From an uncultured Pelagibacteraceae bacterium (GTDB lineage Bacteria > Pseudomonadota > Alphaproteobacteria > Pelagibacterales > Pelagibacteraceae), in NCBI GenBank assembly GCA_902579285.1, contig CACHGA010000001.1, positions 124,001 to 188,000 of the forward strand: 64,000 nt of DNA, given 5' to 3'. The notes under the pieces are model-generated. The model was not told the origin of the DNA. It searched no databases and saw only the letters and a list, made by a program, of their open reading frames with translations. Position numbers and translations under genes: made by a program. Shown in pieces: positions 10,107 to 19,823 of this stretch (position 1 is the stretch's first letter; each line of letters starts with the position of its first letter).

Positions 10107-10798
10107 AAATAAAAAAAGCAATAATATTAGGAGCTGGTTTTGGAAAAAGAATGCACCCAATTACCAAAAAAATACCTAAACCTTTAGTTAAAATTAACAA
10201 CATAACTTTACTTGAAAATAGTATTAATTTTCTTAAATCGATCGGTGTTAACCATATTGTAATTAATACACACTTTAGGCATAAACAAATATCTGATTTT
10301 ATTGGAAAAAAAAAGTTTTCTTCCAAAATTGATTTAGTCATAGAAAAAAGAAAAATACTAAATACAGGGGGAGGAATCTTAAATGCCTCAAAAAAATTCA
10401 AAAAACAAATATTTTTTGTTTTAAATCCAGATACACTATGGAGAAAAGGATATAAAAATGAATTTAGAAAACTTGAAAAAGTCTATAAAAAAAATAAAAA
10501 ACCAATAATGCTTTTAGTATCAAAAAGTAAGAGCTATGACAAATCGTTTAAAGGTGATTTTAATTTAAATTCTAATAATGAAATTTCAAGACAAAAAAAT
10601 AATAAATTTATTTTTACTGGAGCTCAAATTATTAGCAGATCGGTTTTCAAAAATAAAAAAATCAAACCTTTTTCGATGAATATTGTTTGGAATGATTTAA
10701 TAAAAAATAAGTATTTAATTGGTATTAAAAGCAGCCAAAAGTTTTTTCATATAAATAATTATAAAATATATAAAAAATTATACAAAAAAAAATTATAA
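10103..10798 (+). CDS. Nucleotidyltransferase, MurU/GlmU-like
   Basis: AIILGAGFGKRMHPITKKIPKPLVKI signature; overlaps the AmgK-like gene. Confidence 0.8.
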   Translation: MKIKKAIILGAGFGKRMHPITKKIPKPLVKINNITLLENSINFLKSIGVNHIVINTHFRHKQISDFIGKKKFSSKIDLVIEKRKILNTGGGILNASKKFKKQIFFVLNPDTLWRKGYKNEFRKLEKVYKKNKKPIMLLVSKSKSYDKSFKGDFNLNSNNEISRQKNNKFIFTGAQIISRSVFKNKKIKPFSMNIVWNDLIKNKYLIGIKSSQKFFHINNYKIYKKLYKKKL

Positions 10799-11506
10799 AT
10801 TAGATATTATTTTTTTCTCTCTGGATTTGTCTAAATATTTTGCAGATAAGACTTTTAAAGAACTATCAAAGTCTATTAGCAGAGGATTTCCCGTTGGTAT
10901 CTCAAACAAATTAATACTTTTATCTGAAATGTTAAAAATTTTTTTCCCCAAAGCTCTAATAGTATTGCCATGGGCTGAAAGAATAATATTTTTATTTTCT
11001 TTTAAATGTTTCTCAATGTTTTTTTCAAAATATGGGATTACACGATTATAAGTATTCTTTAATGACTCAGTATCAGGAACTTTTTCTAAATTTTTATACA
11101 ATGGATCTTTTTGTGAATTAAAATCAGAATTTTTATCAAGTTTAGGAGGAGGAATATCCCAAGATCTTCTATATTCATTAAATTTATTTTCACCTAATTT
11201 TTTCTTGGTTTCTTCTTTATTTAAGCCAGTTAAAGCTCCATAGTGTCTCTCGTTAAGTTCCCAAGCTTTAGTATATTTGTAATTTTTTTCTAGAATTTTT
11301 ATTACCACCTTAAGAGTATTTATTGCTCTTTTAAGATAAGAGGTAAAACACATATCAAAATCTATATTTAATTCTTTTAACAATTTTCCGGATTTCTCTG
11401 CTTCCCGTACACCCCTTTCTGAAAGATCTACATCAACCCAGCCAGTGAAACGATTTTCTGCATTCCAGGTACTTTGTCCGTGTCTAATTGCTATGAGTTT
11501 TCCCAT
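10793..11506 (-). CDS. gpmA: 2,3-bisphosphoglycerate-dependent phosphoglycerate mutase
   Basis: IRHGQSTWNAENRFTGWVDVDLSERG, ELNERHYGALTGLNK. Confidence 0.96.
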   Translation of the reverse strand: MGKLIAIRHGQSTWNAENRFTGWVDVDLSERGVREAEKSGKLLKELNIDFDMCFTSYLKRAINTLKVVIKILEKNYKYTKAWELNERHYGALTGLNKEETKKKLGENKFNEYRRSWDIPPPKLDKNSDFNSQKDPLYKNLEKVPDTESLKNTYNRVIPYFEKNIEKHLKENKNIILSAHGNTIRALGKKIFNISDKSINLFEIPTGNPLLIDFDSSLKVLSAKYLDKSREKKIISNL

Positions 11507-11541
11507 TGAATATAATGTACCTATTATATTAAATTATTTGT

Positions 11542-11856
11542 ATGAAAGGTATAAAATTCTTTTACATTACTTGCCCAAAGAAAAAAGAGGCTCATAAAAT
11601 AGCTGGATATCTTGTAAAAAATAAATTAGTTGCTTGTGCTAATATTATTCACAATGTTGACTCGGTATTTACTTGGAAAGGAAAAGTTACGAAGGCAAAA
11701 GAAATTCTTATTGTTGGTAAAACTATGAATAAAAATGTACAAAAAATAATTAAAAGTGTAAAAAAACTTCATAGTTATGAAGTTCCATGCGTTATTTTTT
11801 TTGATATTAAAAATGGAAATACAGATTTCTTAAAATGGATTATAAAATCCGTATAA
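11542..11856 (+). CDS. cutA: CutA1-like divalent cation tolerance protein
   Basis: 104 aa; YLVKNKLVACANI and SYEVPCVIFFDIKNGNTDFLKWI. Confidence 0.85.
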   Translation: MKGIKFFYITCPKKKEAHKIAGYLVKNKLVACANIIHNVDSVFTWKGKVTKAKEILIVGKTMNKNVQKIIKSVKKLHSYEVPCVIFFDIKNGNTDFLKWIIKSV

Positions 11857-12233
11857 TTCGTTATTTGTATTATTTTTCTCTTTTAGGGCTATTAATTTTA
11901 TACCTTTTCCCAGGAAGTCTAATTGGCTATTTTCTTTATGGCGATTTAGGAAGACAACCAGACCTTATTCCAAATCCATTAGGTTCATCAATTAATCATG
12001 CTTTGGCATTTTTTTACTTAACAATATTAGGTTTAATAAGTTATTTAAATGAAACAAGTTTTACAAAAGTCTTAATTTTTCTTATTGCATTATCATTATT
12101 TTCAGAATTATCACATCTAGTAATTCCCAATAGGTCGTTCCAATATTTAGATATTTTTGGAAATTTGCTTGGAACATTAGTGGCTATTGTTATAATATTT
12201 TTATATAAAAAGTTTATATATGGAAAAATTTGA
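11835..12233 (+). CDS. VanZ-like small integral membrane protein
   Basis: Four predicted TM segments, INHALAFFYLTILGL and FSELSHLVIPNRSFQYLDIFGNLLGT typical of VanZ-like proteins. Confidence 0.7.
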   Translation: MDYKIRIIRYLYYFSLLGLLILYLFPGSLIGYFLYGDLGRQPDLIPNPLGSSINHALAFFYLTILGLISYLNETSFTKVLIFLIALSLFSELSHLVIPNRSFQYLDIFGNLLGTLVAIVIIFLYKKFIYGKI

Positions 12234-12528
12234 CGAAAGAAAAAAATCCTTTGAGAAAAAGTTTGCTCATGATGAAGAATTAAAATTTAAAGTTGCCTCA
12301 AGAAGAAATAAATACCTTGGTCAATGGGCGTCTCAAAAACTCGGTTATGATGAGAATAAGGAAAAAGAATATATTCAATCAGTTATCAAAGCAGATTTTC
12401 AAGAGGCAGGCGACGAGGATGTTTTTAGAAAAATAAAAGCAGATTTAAAAGATCATAGTATTTCAGATGAAGATATAAGAAACAAAATGAAAGAACTTGA
12501 TGAAAAAGCTAAGTCTGATTTTATTTAG
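12220..12528 (+). CDS. DUF1476 family protein (alphaproteobacterial F1-ATPase inhibitor subunit zeta candidate)
   Basis: N-terminus FDERKKSFEKKFAHDEELKFKVASRRNKYLGQWAS matches the DUF1476/zeta pattern. Confidence 0.85.
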   Translation: MEKFDERKKSFEKKFAHDEELKFKVASRRNKYLGQWASQKLGYDENKEKEYIQSVIKADFQEAGDEDVFRKIKADLKDHSISDEDIRNKMKELDEKAKSDFI

Positions 12529-13021
12529 CATATCAATTTTATTTTCGTTTCAGAAACCACTTTTTTCACAAGATAATTTAATACATGGAATACCAATAGT
12601 TCTTGACGGCGATACTATCAAAATAAATAATAAAAAAATCAGATTTTCTGGAATAGATACGCCTGAGAGTTATTATCGTGGAAAAAAACAAGCGTGTTAT
12701 TTAAACGAAAAAAAAATCTTCTGTGGAGACATTGCAAAAAAAAAGCTTAAGGAAAAAATAAAAAACAACCCAGTATTTTGTAAAACAGAAAAAAATAAAG
12801 ATTTTTTTAAAAGACTTCTAGGTGAATGTTTTATTGATGGAGAAAGTTTATCAAAATTTATGGTGAGAAATGGTTATGCTTTTGATTTCAAAAAATACTC
12901 CAAAAATAAATATGCCAAAGACGAAAAATACGCTAAAGATAATAAATTAGGTTTCTGGACAATGAACTTTGAATATCCTTGGGTATGGAGAGATAAAGTT
13001 AGATCAAATATAATCAAATAG
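12500..13021 (+). CDS. Secreted thermonuclease-like (SNase) protein
   Basis: Signal peptide, VLDGDTIKINNKKIRFSGIDTPESYYRGKKQ, LSKFMVRNGYAF. The 12497 start is TTG; ATG at 12500. Confidence 0.85.
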   Translation: MKKLSLILFSISILFSFQKPLFSQDNLIHGIPIVLDGDTIKINNKKIRFSGIDTPESYYRGKKQACYLNEKKIFCGDIAKKKLKEKIKNNPVFCKTEKNKDFFKRLLGECFIDGESLSKFMVRNGYAFDFKKYSKNKYAKDEKYAKDNKLGFWTMNFEYPWVWRDKVRSNIIK

Positions 13022-13620
13022 TGATTCGAAAAACAAATTTTTTTTTATTAATTTTATTATTCTTTCTTGCTGCTTGTTCGTCCGTTCCAAAAAACACAAA
13101 AAATAGTTGTGCTATTTTTGAAGATCGGTACTTGTGGTATAAGCACACAAAGAAAGTCGAGGAGAAATGGGGTGTTCCAGTTTATATTCAGCTAGCATTT
13201 GTAAAAAAAGAAAGCGATTTTAATTGGTTAGCTAAACCTCCGCGTCATAAATTATTTAAAGTTATCCCATATAAGCGCAAATCAAGTTCTTTTGGTTACT
13301 CACAAGCAATAAAAGGAACTTGGGAACAATATAAAAAAGAAACTGGAAATAAATACGCTACAAGAGCTAGATTTAAAGACTCTGTTGATTTTATTGGGTG
13401 GTACGTAAATAAAACGCACAAGTTGTTAAAAATACCTAAGAATGATGCCTATAGACAATACTTGGCTTATTACAAAGGGTGGGGTGATTATAAAAATTAC
13501 TCCAAAGATCAAAAAGCCATTATCTATGCTAAATCAACTAAAGATATTGCTTCAAAATATCGAAAACAACTTACAATGTGCAGAGATCAACTTAATAGAA
13601 AAAAATATATTATTTACTAA
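13021..13620 (+). CDS. Lipoprotein with lytic-transglycosylase-like domain
   Basis: Lipobox LAACSS; VKKESDFNW and SSFGYSQAIKGTWEQYK resemble SLT catalytic-fold motifs; GTG start overlapping the upstream stop. Confidence 0.65.
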   Translation: MIRKTNFFLLILLFFLAACSSVPKNTKNSCAIFEDRYLWYKHTKKVEEKWGVPVYIQLAFVKKESDFNWLAKPPRHKLFKVIPYKRKSSSFGYSQAIKGTWEQYKKETGNKYATRARFKDSVDFIGWYVNKTHKLLKIPKNDAYRQYLAYYKGWGDYKNYSKDQKAIIYAKSTKDIASKYRKQLTMCRDQLNRKKYIIY

Positions 13621-16600
13621 ATTCTTTGTTTAATTGAATATCTACTTCATCCATTCTTTTAGAATTTTTGCAAAGCAGTAAATAAAATACAGGTGTTGTA
13701 AACAAAGTAAGAAAAGTACTTATCAGCATTCCTCCAAATATCGTACAGCCTACTGCCAATCTTATTCCCTCTCCAGCTCCTGGACCAATATTACCCACAA
13801 TTAATGGAACCATAGCTATAAGCGTAGATAAACTCGTCATCATAATTGGTCTAAATCTTCTCTTACACGACTCAACAATAGCAGCTTCAACACTTTTACC
13901 TTTAACTCTTAATTGATTTGCCCAATCAACAATTAAAATACTATTTTTTGTAGCAATACCGATTAATACAATTAAAGCTATCTGAGAAAAAATATTTATT
14001 GTACTTCCAAATAATAAAATAAATATAAGTCCACCTAAAGCAGCAAGTGGCACAGTCAACATCACTACAAAAGGTTGCCTCCAAGCGTTAAAAGTACCAG
14101 CCATTACAAGATAAGCACTTACTAATGCTAAACCAAAAATTATTAATAATTCACTCGAAGCTTCTTTTAGATCTAAAGATTTCCCTTTATAAAAAATTCC
14201 AGCTGTTGGAGCTTGTTCATCTATGGTTTTTTCAATAAAGTTCAATGCTTCATTTAGGGTATAGCCTCCTACTAACCTAGCAGTTAAAGTAACTGATTTT
14301 GATCTTTGGTATCTAGTCAATATTTTTGGTGATCCTCTTTCTTCAAAACTTACAACGTTTGCAAGCGAAATTAGTTTGCCTGTCGTTTCTGAACGTACAA
14401 AAATTTTACTTAAGGTCTCGGTATTTCTTCTATCTTTAATATCAGCTTGTAAAATTATTGGGTATTCTTTCCCAGATTCATTTAAAGTTGTAACACTTTT
14501 ACCTGAAAATAAAGTTTCAATAGATTTTCCAATTGATTGATTAGAGAGCCCAAGATCTTTTGCTTTATTTTCATCTATTACGAGTTTAACCTCTGGTTTA
14601 TTTTTTGTATAATCAGATGTTATGTCAGCTAGTCCTCTATTTTTTCTAAGCTCTTTCATTACATTATTTTGCCATTTATAAAGAGTTTCGTATGAGGATC
14701 CTGTCATTGTGACAACAACTGGCTTTTGGTAATTGCTCACTCGAACTGAATTTGGTGTTAAAGGAAAAGCCATAGTTCCTGGTACAGTAACAATTTTTCC
14801 TATGGCTTTTCTAACAATTGTTTGTGCAGAATCTTTTCTATCTTTCCAATTATCCAGTAAAGCAATGATAATAAAACTATTATAAGACTGTGCAGATCTA
14901 CCAAAACCTGGAACTCTCATTATTAATTTTTGATAAGGTTCTTTTTCATCCTGTAACAAAGGTATTAGCCTTCTTTCTACTTTTTCAGCTTTATCGACCG
15001 TATATTCAAATGATGATGACTCGTCAGTTTTTCCGAAAACTAAATAAACACCTCTATCAGGATTTTTTTCTAATAATGTTTTGGGAGTGAAACTAAAAAG
15101 AAATCCCGCTAAAGCAACAACAAAAATCATAAACCAAACAATGGTTTTTGGTTTTCTAATCCAATAATTCAAGGTATCTGAGTAGAATTCTTCAAAAGAT
15201 TTAAATATTTTTTCAAATCGAGTAACGATTTTTGATTGAGATTTTTTTTTGTTAAGTAGCTTTGAACCCAACATCGGTGCAATAGATAGAGCGGTAAATG
15301 TACTTATGACAATTGTAATAGAGAGAGTTATTGCCATCTCTCTAAATAAAGTCCCACTTATTCCGCCAATAAATAGCAGAGGAGCAAAAGTTGCTAGCAA
15401 TATTATGCTAGTTGATAAAATAGCAAATATAACATTCTTCGATCCATTTGCGGCAGCAGCCAGTGGAGTATCTCCTTGTTCTACTCTATGGTAAATTGAC
15501 TCTGTCATAACTACACTGTCATCAGTTACAATTGCTACACTTAAGATAATAGCCAGAAGAGTAAATACATTTATTGTCAGTCCAAAAATCCACAAACCAA
15601 GACATGCTCCAATTAAACTAACAGGTAGCGTGACAGCTGGTACAATAGTAGCTCTTACATTTCCTAAAAAGAGATAAATAATTCCTACAACTAATAATAA
15701 AGCTAAAATTATTGATTGATAGCACATTTGTATAGCTTCTTTGATATAGGTTGCTCTATCGAAACTCACAGATAATTTAAGACCTTTAGGTAATGTTCTT
15801 CTTACCTCTAAAATTTTTTTTCTTATATTATTTGATAGCGTTACAGTGCTTTCATTTGTTCGAGCATAAATTCCAATGCCAACTGTATTTTCATTCAATA
15901 CATCGGGACTTTGAGCCTTAAAAAGAGTCTTTTCAGATATAGGACCATATTTAACTTCACCTAAATCGCCTAAAGTTATCGTCTTTCCTTTTATTTTTTT
16001 TATAGGAAGTTTTTTAATTGATTTAATATTGGTATAAGTTTTTCCTAGATCAAGAGTTAAATCAACGTTATTAGCTTCAATAGTGCCTGCTGGTACTGCA
16101 ATATTATTTTTTCTTATTGAGCTTTCAACTTCTCTAACATCCAAATCATTTGCTATAAGTTTTACTGGGTTTAAATAAACTCTTACAGCTTTTTCGTTTA
16201 TTCCTCCAACAATTACTCTTCCAGTACCTGGAACTGAACTGAATGCGTCTACTAAGTTACGTTTTACATAATCACCTATATCTAACGAGTTCCATGAAGT
16301 ACTACTAACTGAGAGCCACATACTAGTTGAAAATCCAGCTGAAGCTTTCCTTACCTCTGGAGCTTTACTATCTTCAGGTAAATTATCTATGATTCTTGCA
16401 ATTCGCTCTCTTATATCGTTAGCAGCATCATCAATGTCTATACTGGTAAAAAATTCTATTTTAATTGTACTTCTTCCAATTTCGGATATCGTATCAATTG
16501 ATCTGATACCCTCTGCTCCCCCAACTGCTAATTCAATTGGTTCAGATATCTCTGAAGCAATTATAGACGGACTTGCACCCGTATATTTTGTTGATATTAC

Positions 16601-16741
16601 AACTTCAGGAGGCTGAAGATTTTTTGGAAGTTCTCTGGTGCTTATTTCAAAGAAAGTGTAGAGACCAAAAACAACTAATAAAAGTGAGAATACAGAACTT
16701 AAAACCGGCCTTTTAATATTAAGCAAACAAAAATTGTGCAT
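13610..16741 (-). CDS. RND-family efflux transporter permease (AcrB/MexF-like)
   Basis: 1043 aa; FGLTINVFTLLAIILSVAIVTDDSVVMTE, GIATKNSILIVDWANQLR, RFRPIMMTSLSTL. Confidence 0.95.
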   Translation of the reverse strand: MHNFCLLNIKRPVLSSVFSLLLVVFGLYTFFEISTRELPKNLQPPEVVISTKYTGASPSIIASEISEPIELAVGGAEGIRSIDTISEIGRSTIKIEFFTSIDIDDAANDIRERIARIIDNLPEDSKAPEVRKASAGFSTSMWLSVSSTSWNSLDIGDYVKRNLVDAFSSVPGTGRVIVGGINEKAVRVYLNPVKLIANDLDVREVESSIRKNNIAVPAGTIEANNVDLTLDLGKTYTNIKSIKKLPIKKIKGKTITLGDLGEVKYGPISEKTLFKAQSPDVLNENTVGIGIYARTNESTVTLSNNIRKKILEVRRTLPKGLKLSVSFDRATYIKEAIQMCYQSIILALLLVVGIIYLFLGNVRATIVPAVTLPVSLIGACLGLWIFGLTINVFTLLAIILSVAIVTDDSVVMTESIYHRVEQGDTPLAAAANGSKNVIFAILSTSIILLATFAPLLFIGGISGTLFREMAITLSITIVISTFTALSIAPMLGSKLLNKKKSQSKIVTRFEKIFKSFEEFYSDTLNYWIRKPKTIVWFMIFVVALAGFLFSFTPKTLLEKNPDRGVYLVFGKTDESSSFEYTVDKAEKVERRLIPLLQDEKEPYQKLIMRVPGFGRSAQSYNSFIIIALLDNWKDRKDSAQTIVRKAIGKIVTVPGTMAFPLTPNSVRVSNYQKPVVVTMTGSSYETLYKWQNNVMKELRKNRGLADITSDYTKNKPEVKLVIDENKAKDLGLSNQSIGKSIETLFSGKSVTTLNESGKEYPIILQADIKDRRNTETLSKIFVRSETTGKLISLANVVSFEERGSPKILTRYQRSKSVTLTARLVGGYTLNEALNFIEKTIDEQAPTAGIFYKGKSLDLKEASSELLIIFGLALVSAYLVMAGTFNAWRQPFVVMLTVPLAALGGLIFILLFGSTINIFSQIALIVLIGIATKNSILIVDWANQLRVKGKSVEAAIVESCKRRFRPIMMTSLSTLIAMVPLIVGNIGPGAGEGIRLAVGCTIFGGMLISTFLTLFTTPVFYLLLCKNSKRMDEVDIQLNKEFSK

Positions 16742-16742
16742 A

Positions 16743-17627
16743 TTATTTTAGTATTGGTCTTACAACCATTCCGTCCGCTAGTCTTGCCAAACCTTCTTTT
16801 ACTATTTTGTCGTCTGTATTTAGGCCTTCAATAATTTCAAGGTTTCCATCTTTTCGAATTCCTGTAGTTACTTCTGTTTTTTGAATTTTATTATTTTCTA
16901 AAATTTTATAGACGAATTTTTTTTCGTCTTCAAAAATAATACTAGTATCAACTACTGAAATGGCTTCTTTTTCGTCATAAAGAAGCTCAATATCAAGTAA
17001 AGATCCAGGTAAAATTTCAAGGTCTTTATTGTTGATCTGTGCTCTGGCTAATATACTTCTAGTTTGTGCATCAACCCTTGAAGTACGAGAAACAATAACA
17101 CCATTATACAATTTATCTTTATATGCTAAAAATTTTGCATTGACTCTTAATCCTTTTTTTAATTTAGCAGCAAAAATCTCAGGAATTTGTAAATCGCATA
17201 ATATCTTTTTAGAGTCATCAAGCGTAAGCATTATTGAGTCCGTTCCCAATATTGATGAACTTATGCCTCGTGTACCAACAGTGCCTGAAAAAGGTGCAAT
17301 AATATTTTTATCTTGTAGTTTTGCAATTATATCTCCTTTTTTTGCAGCTTTAAATTTTAATGGTTCTAATAATTCACTTTTTTTAATCTTAAAAGAAGTT
17401 GTTTTGCTGCTCAAAGCAGTACAATAACTTTCAATTGTTTTACTAAATTCTTTTACTTGAACTATTTCAACCACTACTCCTGGCGGTGGTCTTTTTCCAA
17501 ATTTCTTTTTAAAGTAAACACCCATAGCTGTTCTACCTCCTATTACGGTAGCAACTACTATGAAGAATATTAAAATTCCAATTGTAACTTTCTTAGATCT
17601 TTTCATATTTTTCCATATTCCGACCAA
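16743..17627 (-). CDS. RND efflux periplasmic adaptor (MFP) subunit, short form
   Basis: N-terminal TM, lipoyl half KKGDIIAKLQDKN followed directly by IIAPFSGTVGTRG; upstream of the RND permease. Confidence 0.88.
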   Translation of the reverse strand: MVGIWKNMKRSKKVTIGILIFFIVVATVIGGRTAMGVYFKKKFGKRPPPGVVVEIVQVKEFSKTIESYCTALSSKTTSFKIKKSELLEPLKFKAAKKGDIIAKLQDKNIIAPFSGTVGTRGISSSILGTDSIMLTLDDSKKILCDLQIPEIFAAKLKKGLRVNAKFLAYKDKLYNGVIVSRTSRVDAQTRSILARAQINNKDLEILPGSLLDIELLYDEKEAISVVDTSIIFEDEKKFVYKILENNKIQKTEVTTGIRKDGNLEIIEGLNTDDKIVKEGLARLADGMVVRPILK

Positions 17628-18442
17628 GAGCCATCATAAACAACTGCACTTTTACCACTAATGATAGAATATGCCATACCTAAAACACACGCAGTCATAC
17701 CCGAACCGCATGTAAAAACAATTGGCTTAGTAATATCTATATTATTTTTAATGAAAATCTTGCTTAATTCGTCTTTGGATTTAAAAGTGTTTGTTTCAGC
17801 ATTTATACAATCTTTAAAAGGTAGATTTTTTGATCCAATAATGCAGCCTCTTCTGAGCCCAGTTCTTGGCTCATCAACTTTTCCTTCAAATCTTTCACGG
17901 CTTCTGGCATCAACAGTTTGAAACTGATTTTTATTAATGTTTTCATCAATTTGTTTTTTATTTTTTATCAAATCAATTTTTTCTTTTATTTTGTATTTAT
18001 TTTTAGGATTTAATTTATCAATATTACTAAATTTTCCTAAAACCTGATCTGTTTTATTATCTGTAGATCTATTTTCTGATAGCCATTTTTTCATTCCACC
18101 ATCTAAAACTGAAACTTTTTGATGACCAAAATATTTTAAAGCAAACCACAATCTACATGAACTATAAGTATCGCTATGATCATAAACAATTATATGATCA
18201 TCATTTTTAATTGCGAACGACCAAAGCATCCTTGTCCAATAATCTGAATTTGACATCATGTGTGGGTACGGCGAATCTTTATCCGAGTGTTCATCTACAT
18301 CCCAGAAAATAGCACCCTTAATATGTTTTTCTTCAAATTCTTTTTTGGCATTCCTTTTGGAAGTCGGCATATGCCAACTTGCATCAAATATTTTTACTTT
18401 ATTTAAATTTTGATCAAGCCAATCAGTAGATACTAAATTCAT
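17603..18442 (-). CDS. sseA: 3-mercaptopyruvate/thiosulfate sulfurtransferase (rhodanese)
   Basis: Two rhodanese domains; active-site loop FTCGSGMTACVLG. Confidence 0.93.
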   Translation of the reverse strand: MNLVSTDWLDQNLNKVKIFDASWHMPTSKRNAKKEFEEKHIKGAIFWDVDEHSDKDSPYPHMMSNSDYWTRMLWSFAIKNDDHIIVYDHSDTYSSCRLWFALKYFGHQKVSVLDGGMKKWLSENRSTDNKTDQVLGKFSNIDKLNPKNKYKIKEKIDLIKNKKQIDENINKNQFQTVDARSRERFEGKVDEPRTGLRRGCIIGSKNLPFKDCINAETNTFKSKDELSKIFIKNNIDITKPIVFTCGSGMTACVLGMAYSIISGKSAVVYDGSWSEYGKI

Positions 18443-18891
18443 ATAAAACTCTTTCTTTTCAAATAGTATTGATGATATTCTTCTGCAGGTTGGTAGAGTT
18501 TCTCTTTTGATACTTTGGTAACAACTTTACCTTTTAACTTATCATTGAACTCATTTTTAATTTTTTCTGCAATTTTCTTCTGGTTTTCATCTGTATAAAA
18601 AATCTCTGATCTATATTGGGTTCCAATATCTGGACCCTGTTTATTTAGTTGTGTAGGGTCATGAATTTTAAAAAAAAATCTTACTAAATCGTCATAAGAG
18701 ACTAATTTTTCATCATAATCTACTTTGACAGTTTCAGCATGATTTGTTGATCCAGAACAAACTTTTTCATAAGTCGTGTTCGGGTCATCTCCTCCACAAT
18801 ATCCAACCTCAGCTTTTTTTACCCCATCAACTTTTTCAAATTCTAATTGAGGGGACCAAAAGCAACCTAGACTAAAATAAGCAGTTTTCAT
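18439..18891 (-). CDS. msrA: Peptide-methionine (S)-S-oxide reductase
   Basis: YFSLGCFWSPQLEFEKVDGVKKAEVGYCGG, HDPTQLNKQGPDIGTQYRSEIFY. Confidence 0.95.
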   Translation of the reverse strand: MKTAYFSLGCFWSPQLEFEKVDGVKKAEVGYCGGDDPNTTYEKVCSGSTNHAETVKVDYDEKLVSYDDLVRFFFKIHDPTQLNKQGPDIGTQYRSEIFYTDENQKKIAEKIKNEFNDKLKGKVVTKVSKEKLYQPAEEYHQYYLKRKSFI

Positions 18892-18938
18892 TTTTTCAAA
18901 ATTCTAATATGTTATTTCAATAATTTAAAGGTGGTAAA

Positions 18939-19823
18939 ATGCTCTCAAAATCTCAATTAGCAATTCTTTACATGATCGCTAGTGTCGCTTGTTTCAGTAT
19001 CATGGATATAATTGTAAAATATTTAAAAGACGCACCATTTGGTCAAGTTCTTTTTATGAGATTTGCTTTTGGTATGATCCCAATAATTCTATTAATTCCT
19101 CGTGAGAAAGTTTTTACTTTTTATAAAACAAAAAGACCGGGATTACATGCTTGGAGAGCAATATGGGGTGCAATAGCAATTGTTGCTTTGTTTATTGGAA
19201 TTAGAAACGTACCACTTGCTGATTGTATATCACTAACTTTTTTAGGTCCTGTTTTTGTAACTATTTTATCTTCACTTTTTCTAGGCGAAAAAATAAGAAT
19301 GACTAGAATTTCAGCAATTATTCTTGGGATTATTGGTGGATTAATTATTATTAAACCAACCTTTCATGAGTTTAATTTATTTTATTTTATGCCTTTAATT
19401 TTTGCTTTTGGTTTTGCTCAAGTTGCTTTATCTATTAAATCACTTTCCAAAACTGAACCAAATTATTTAATAGCTTTTTATTTTTCACTATTGTCAATGT
19501 TAATTGGCTTAGCAACTATAGTTAATGGTTGGATATGGCCATCCCTATATGAAACTTTTTTATTTGTAGTATTAGGTTTAGCAGGAGGATATGCAAATAT
19601 TTTACTAACTCAGTCATTGAGAATGGCAGATACAGGCCTTGTAACTCCTATTAAATACTTGTCACTCGTTTTTGCTGCTTCTGCTGGATATTTCATATTT
19701 GGAGAAGCTCTAAAACTAACTACATTAATTGGTGCAGCATTTATAGTTGTTGGAACATATATAATTTTTAAAAGAGAGCAAACACTCAAAAAACAAGTGG
19801 TCCCACCAAGATATGAAACCTAA
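18939..19823 (+). CDS. EamA/DMT-family transporter
   Basis: ~10 TM segments, two EamA repeats (PLADCISLTFLGPVFVTILSSLFLGEKI; LVTPIKYLSLVFAASAGYFIFGE). Confidence 0.9.
   Translation: MLSKSQLAILYMIASVACFSIMDIIVKYLKDAPFGQVLFMRFAFGMIPIILLIPREKVFTFYKTKRPGLHAWRAIWGAIAIVALFIGIRNVPLADCISLTFLGPVFVTILSSLFLGEKIRMTRISAIILGIIGGLIIIKPTFHEFNLFYFMPLIFAFGFAQVALSIKSLSKTEPNYLIAFYFSLLSMLIGLATIVNGWIWPSLYETFLFVVLGLAGGYANILLTQSLRMADTGLVTPIKYLSLVFAASAGYFIFGEALKLTTLIGAAFIVVGTYIIFKREQTLKKQVVPPRYET

Noticed and set aside
12497-12528. Overlap of the SNase-like ORF with the DUF1476 gene as a possible frameshift or fusion
   Set aside because: The SNase ORF has its own ATG at 12500 and a normal signal peptide; short overlaps are common throughout this window.
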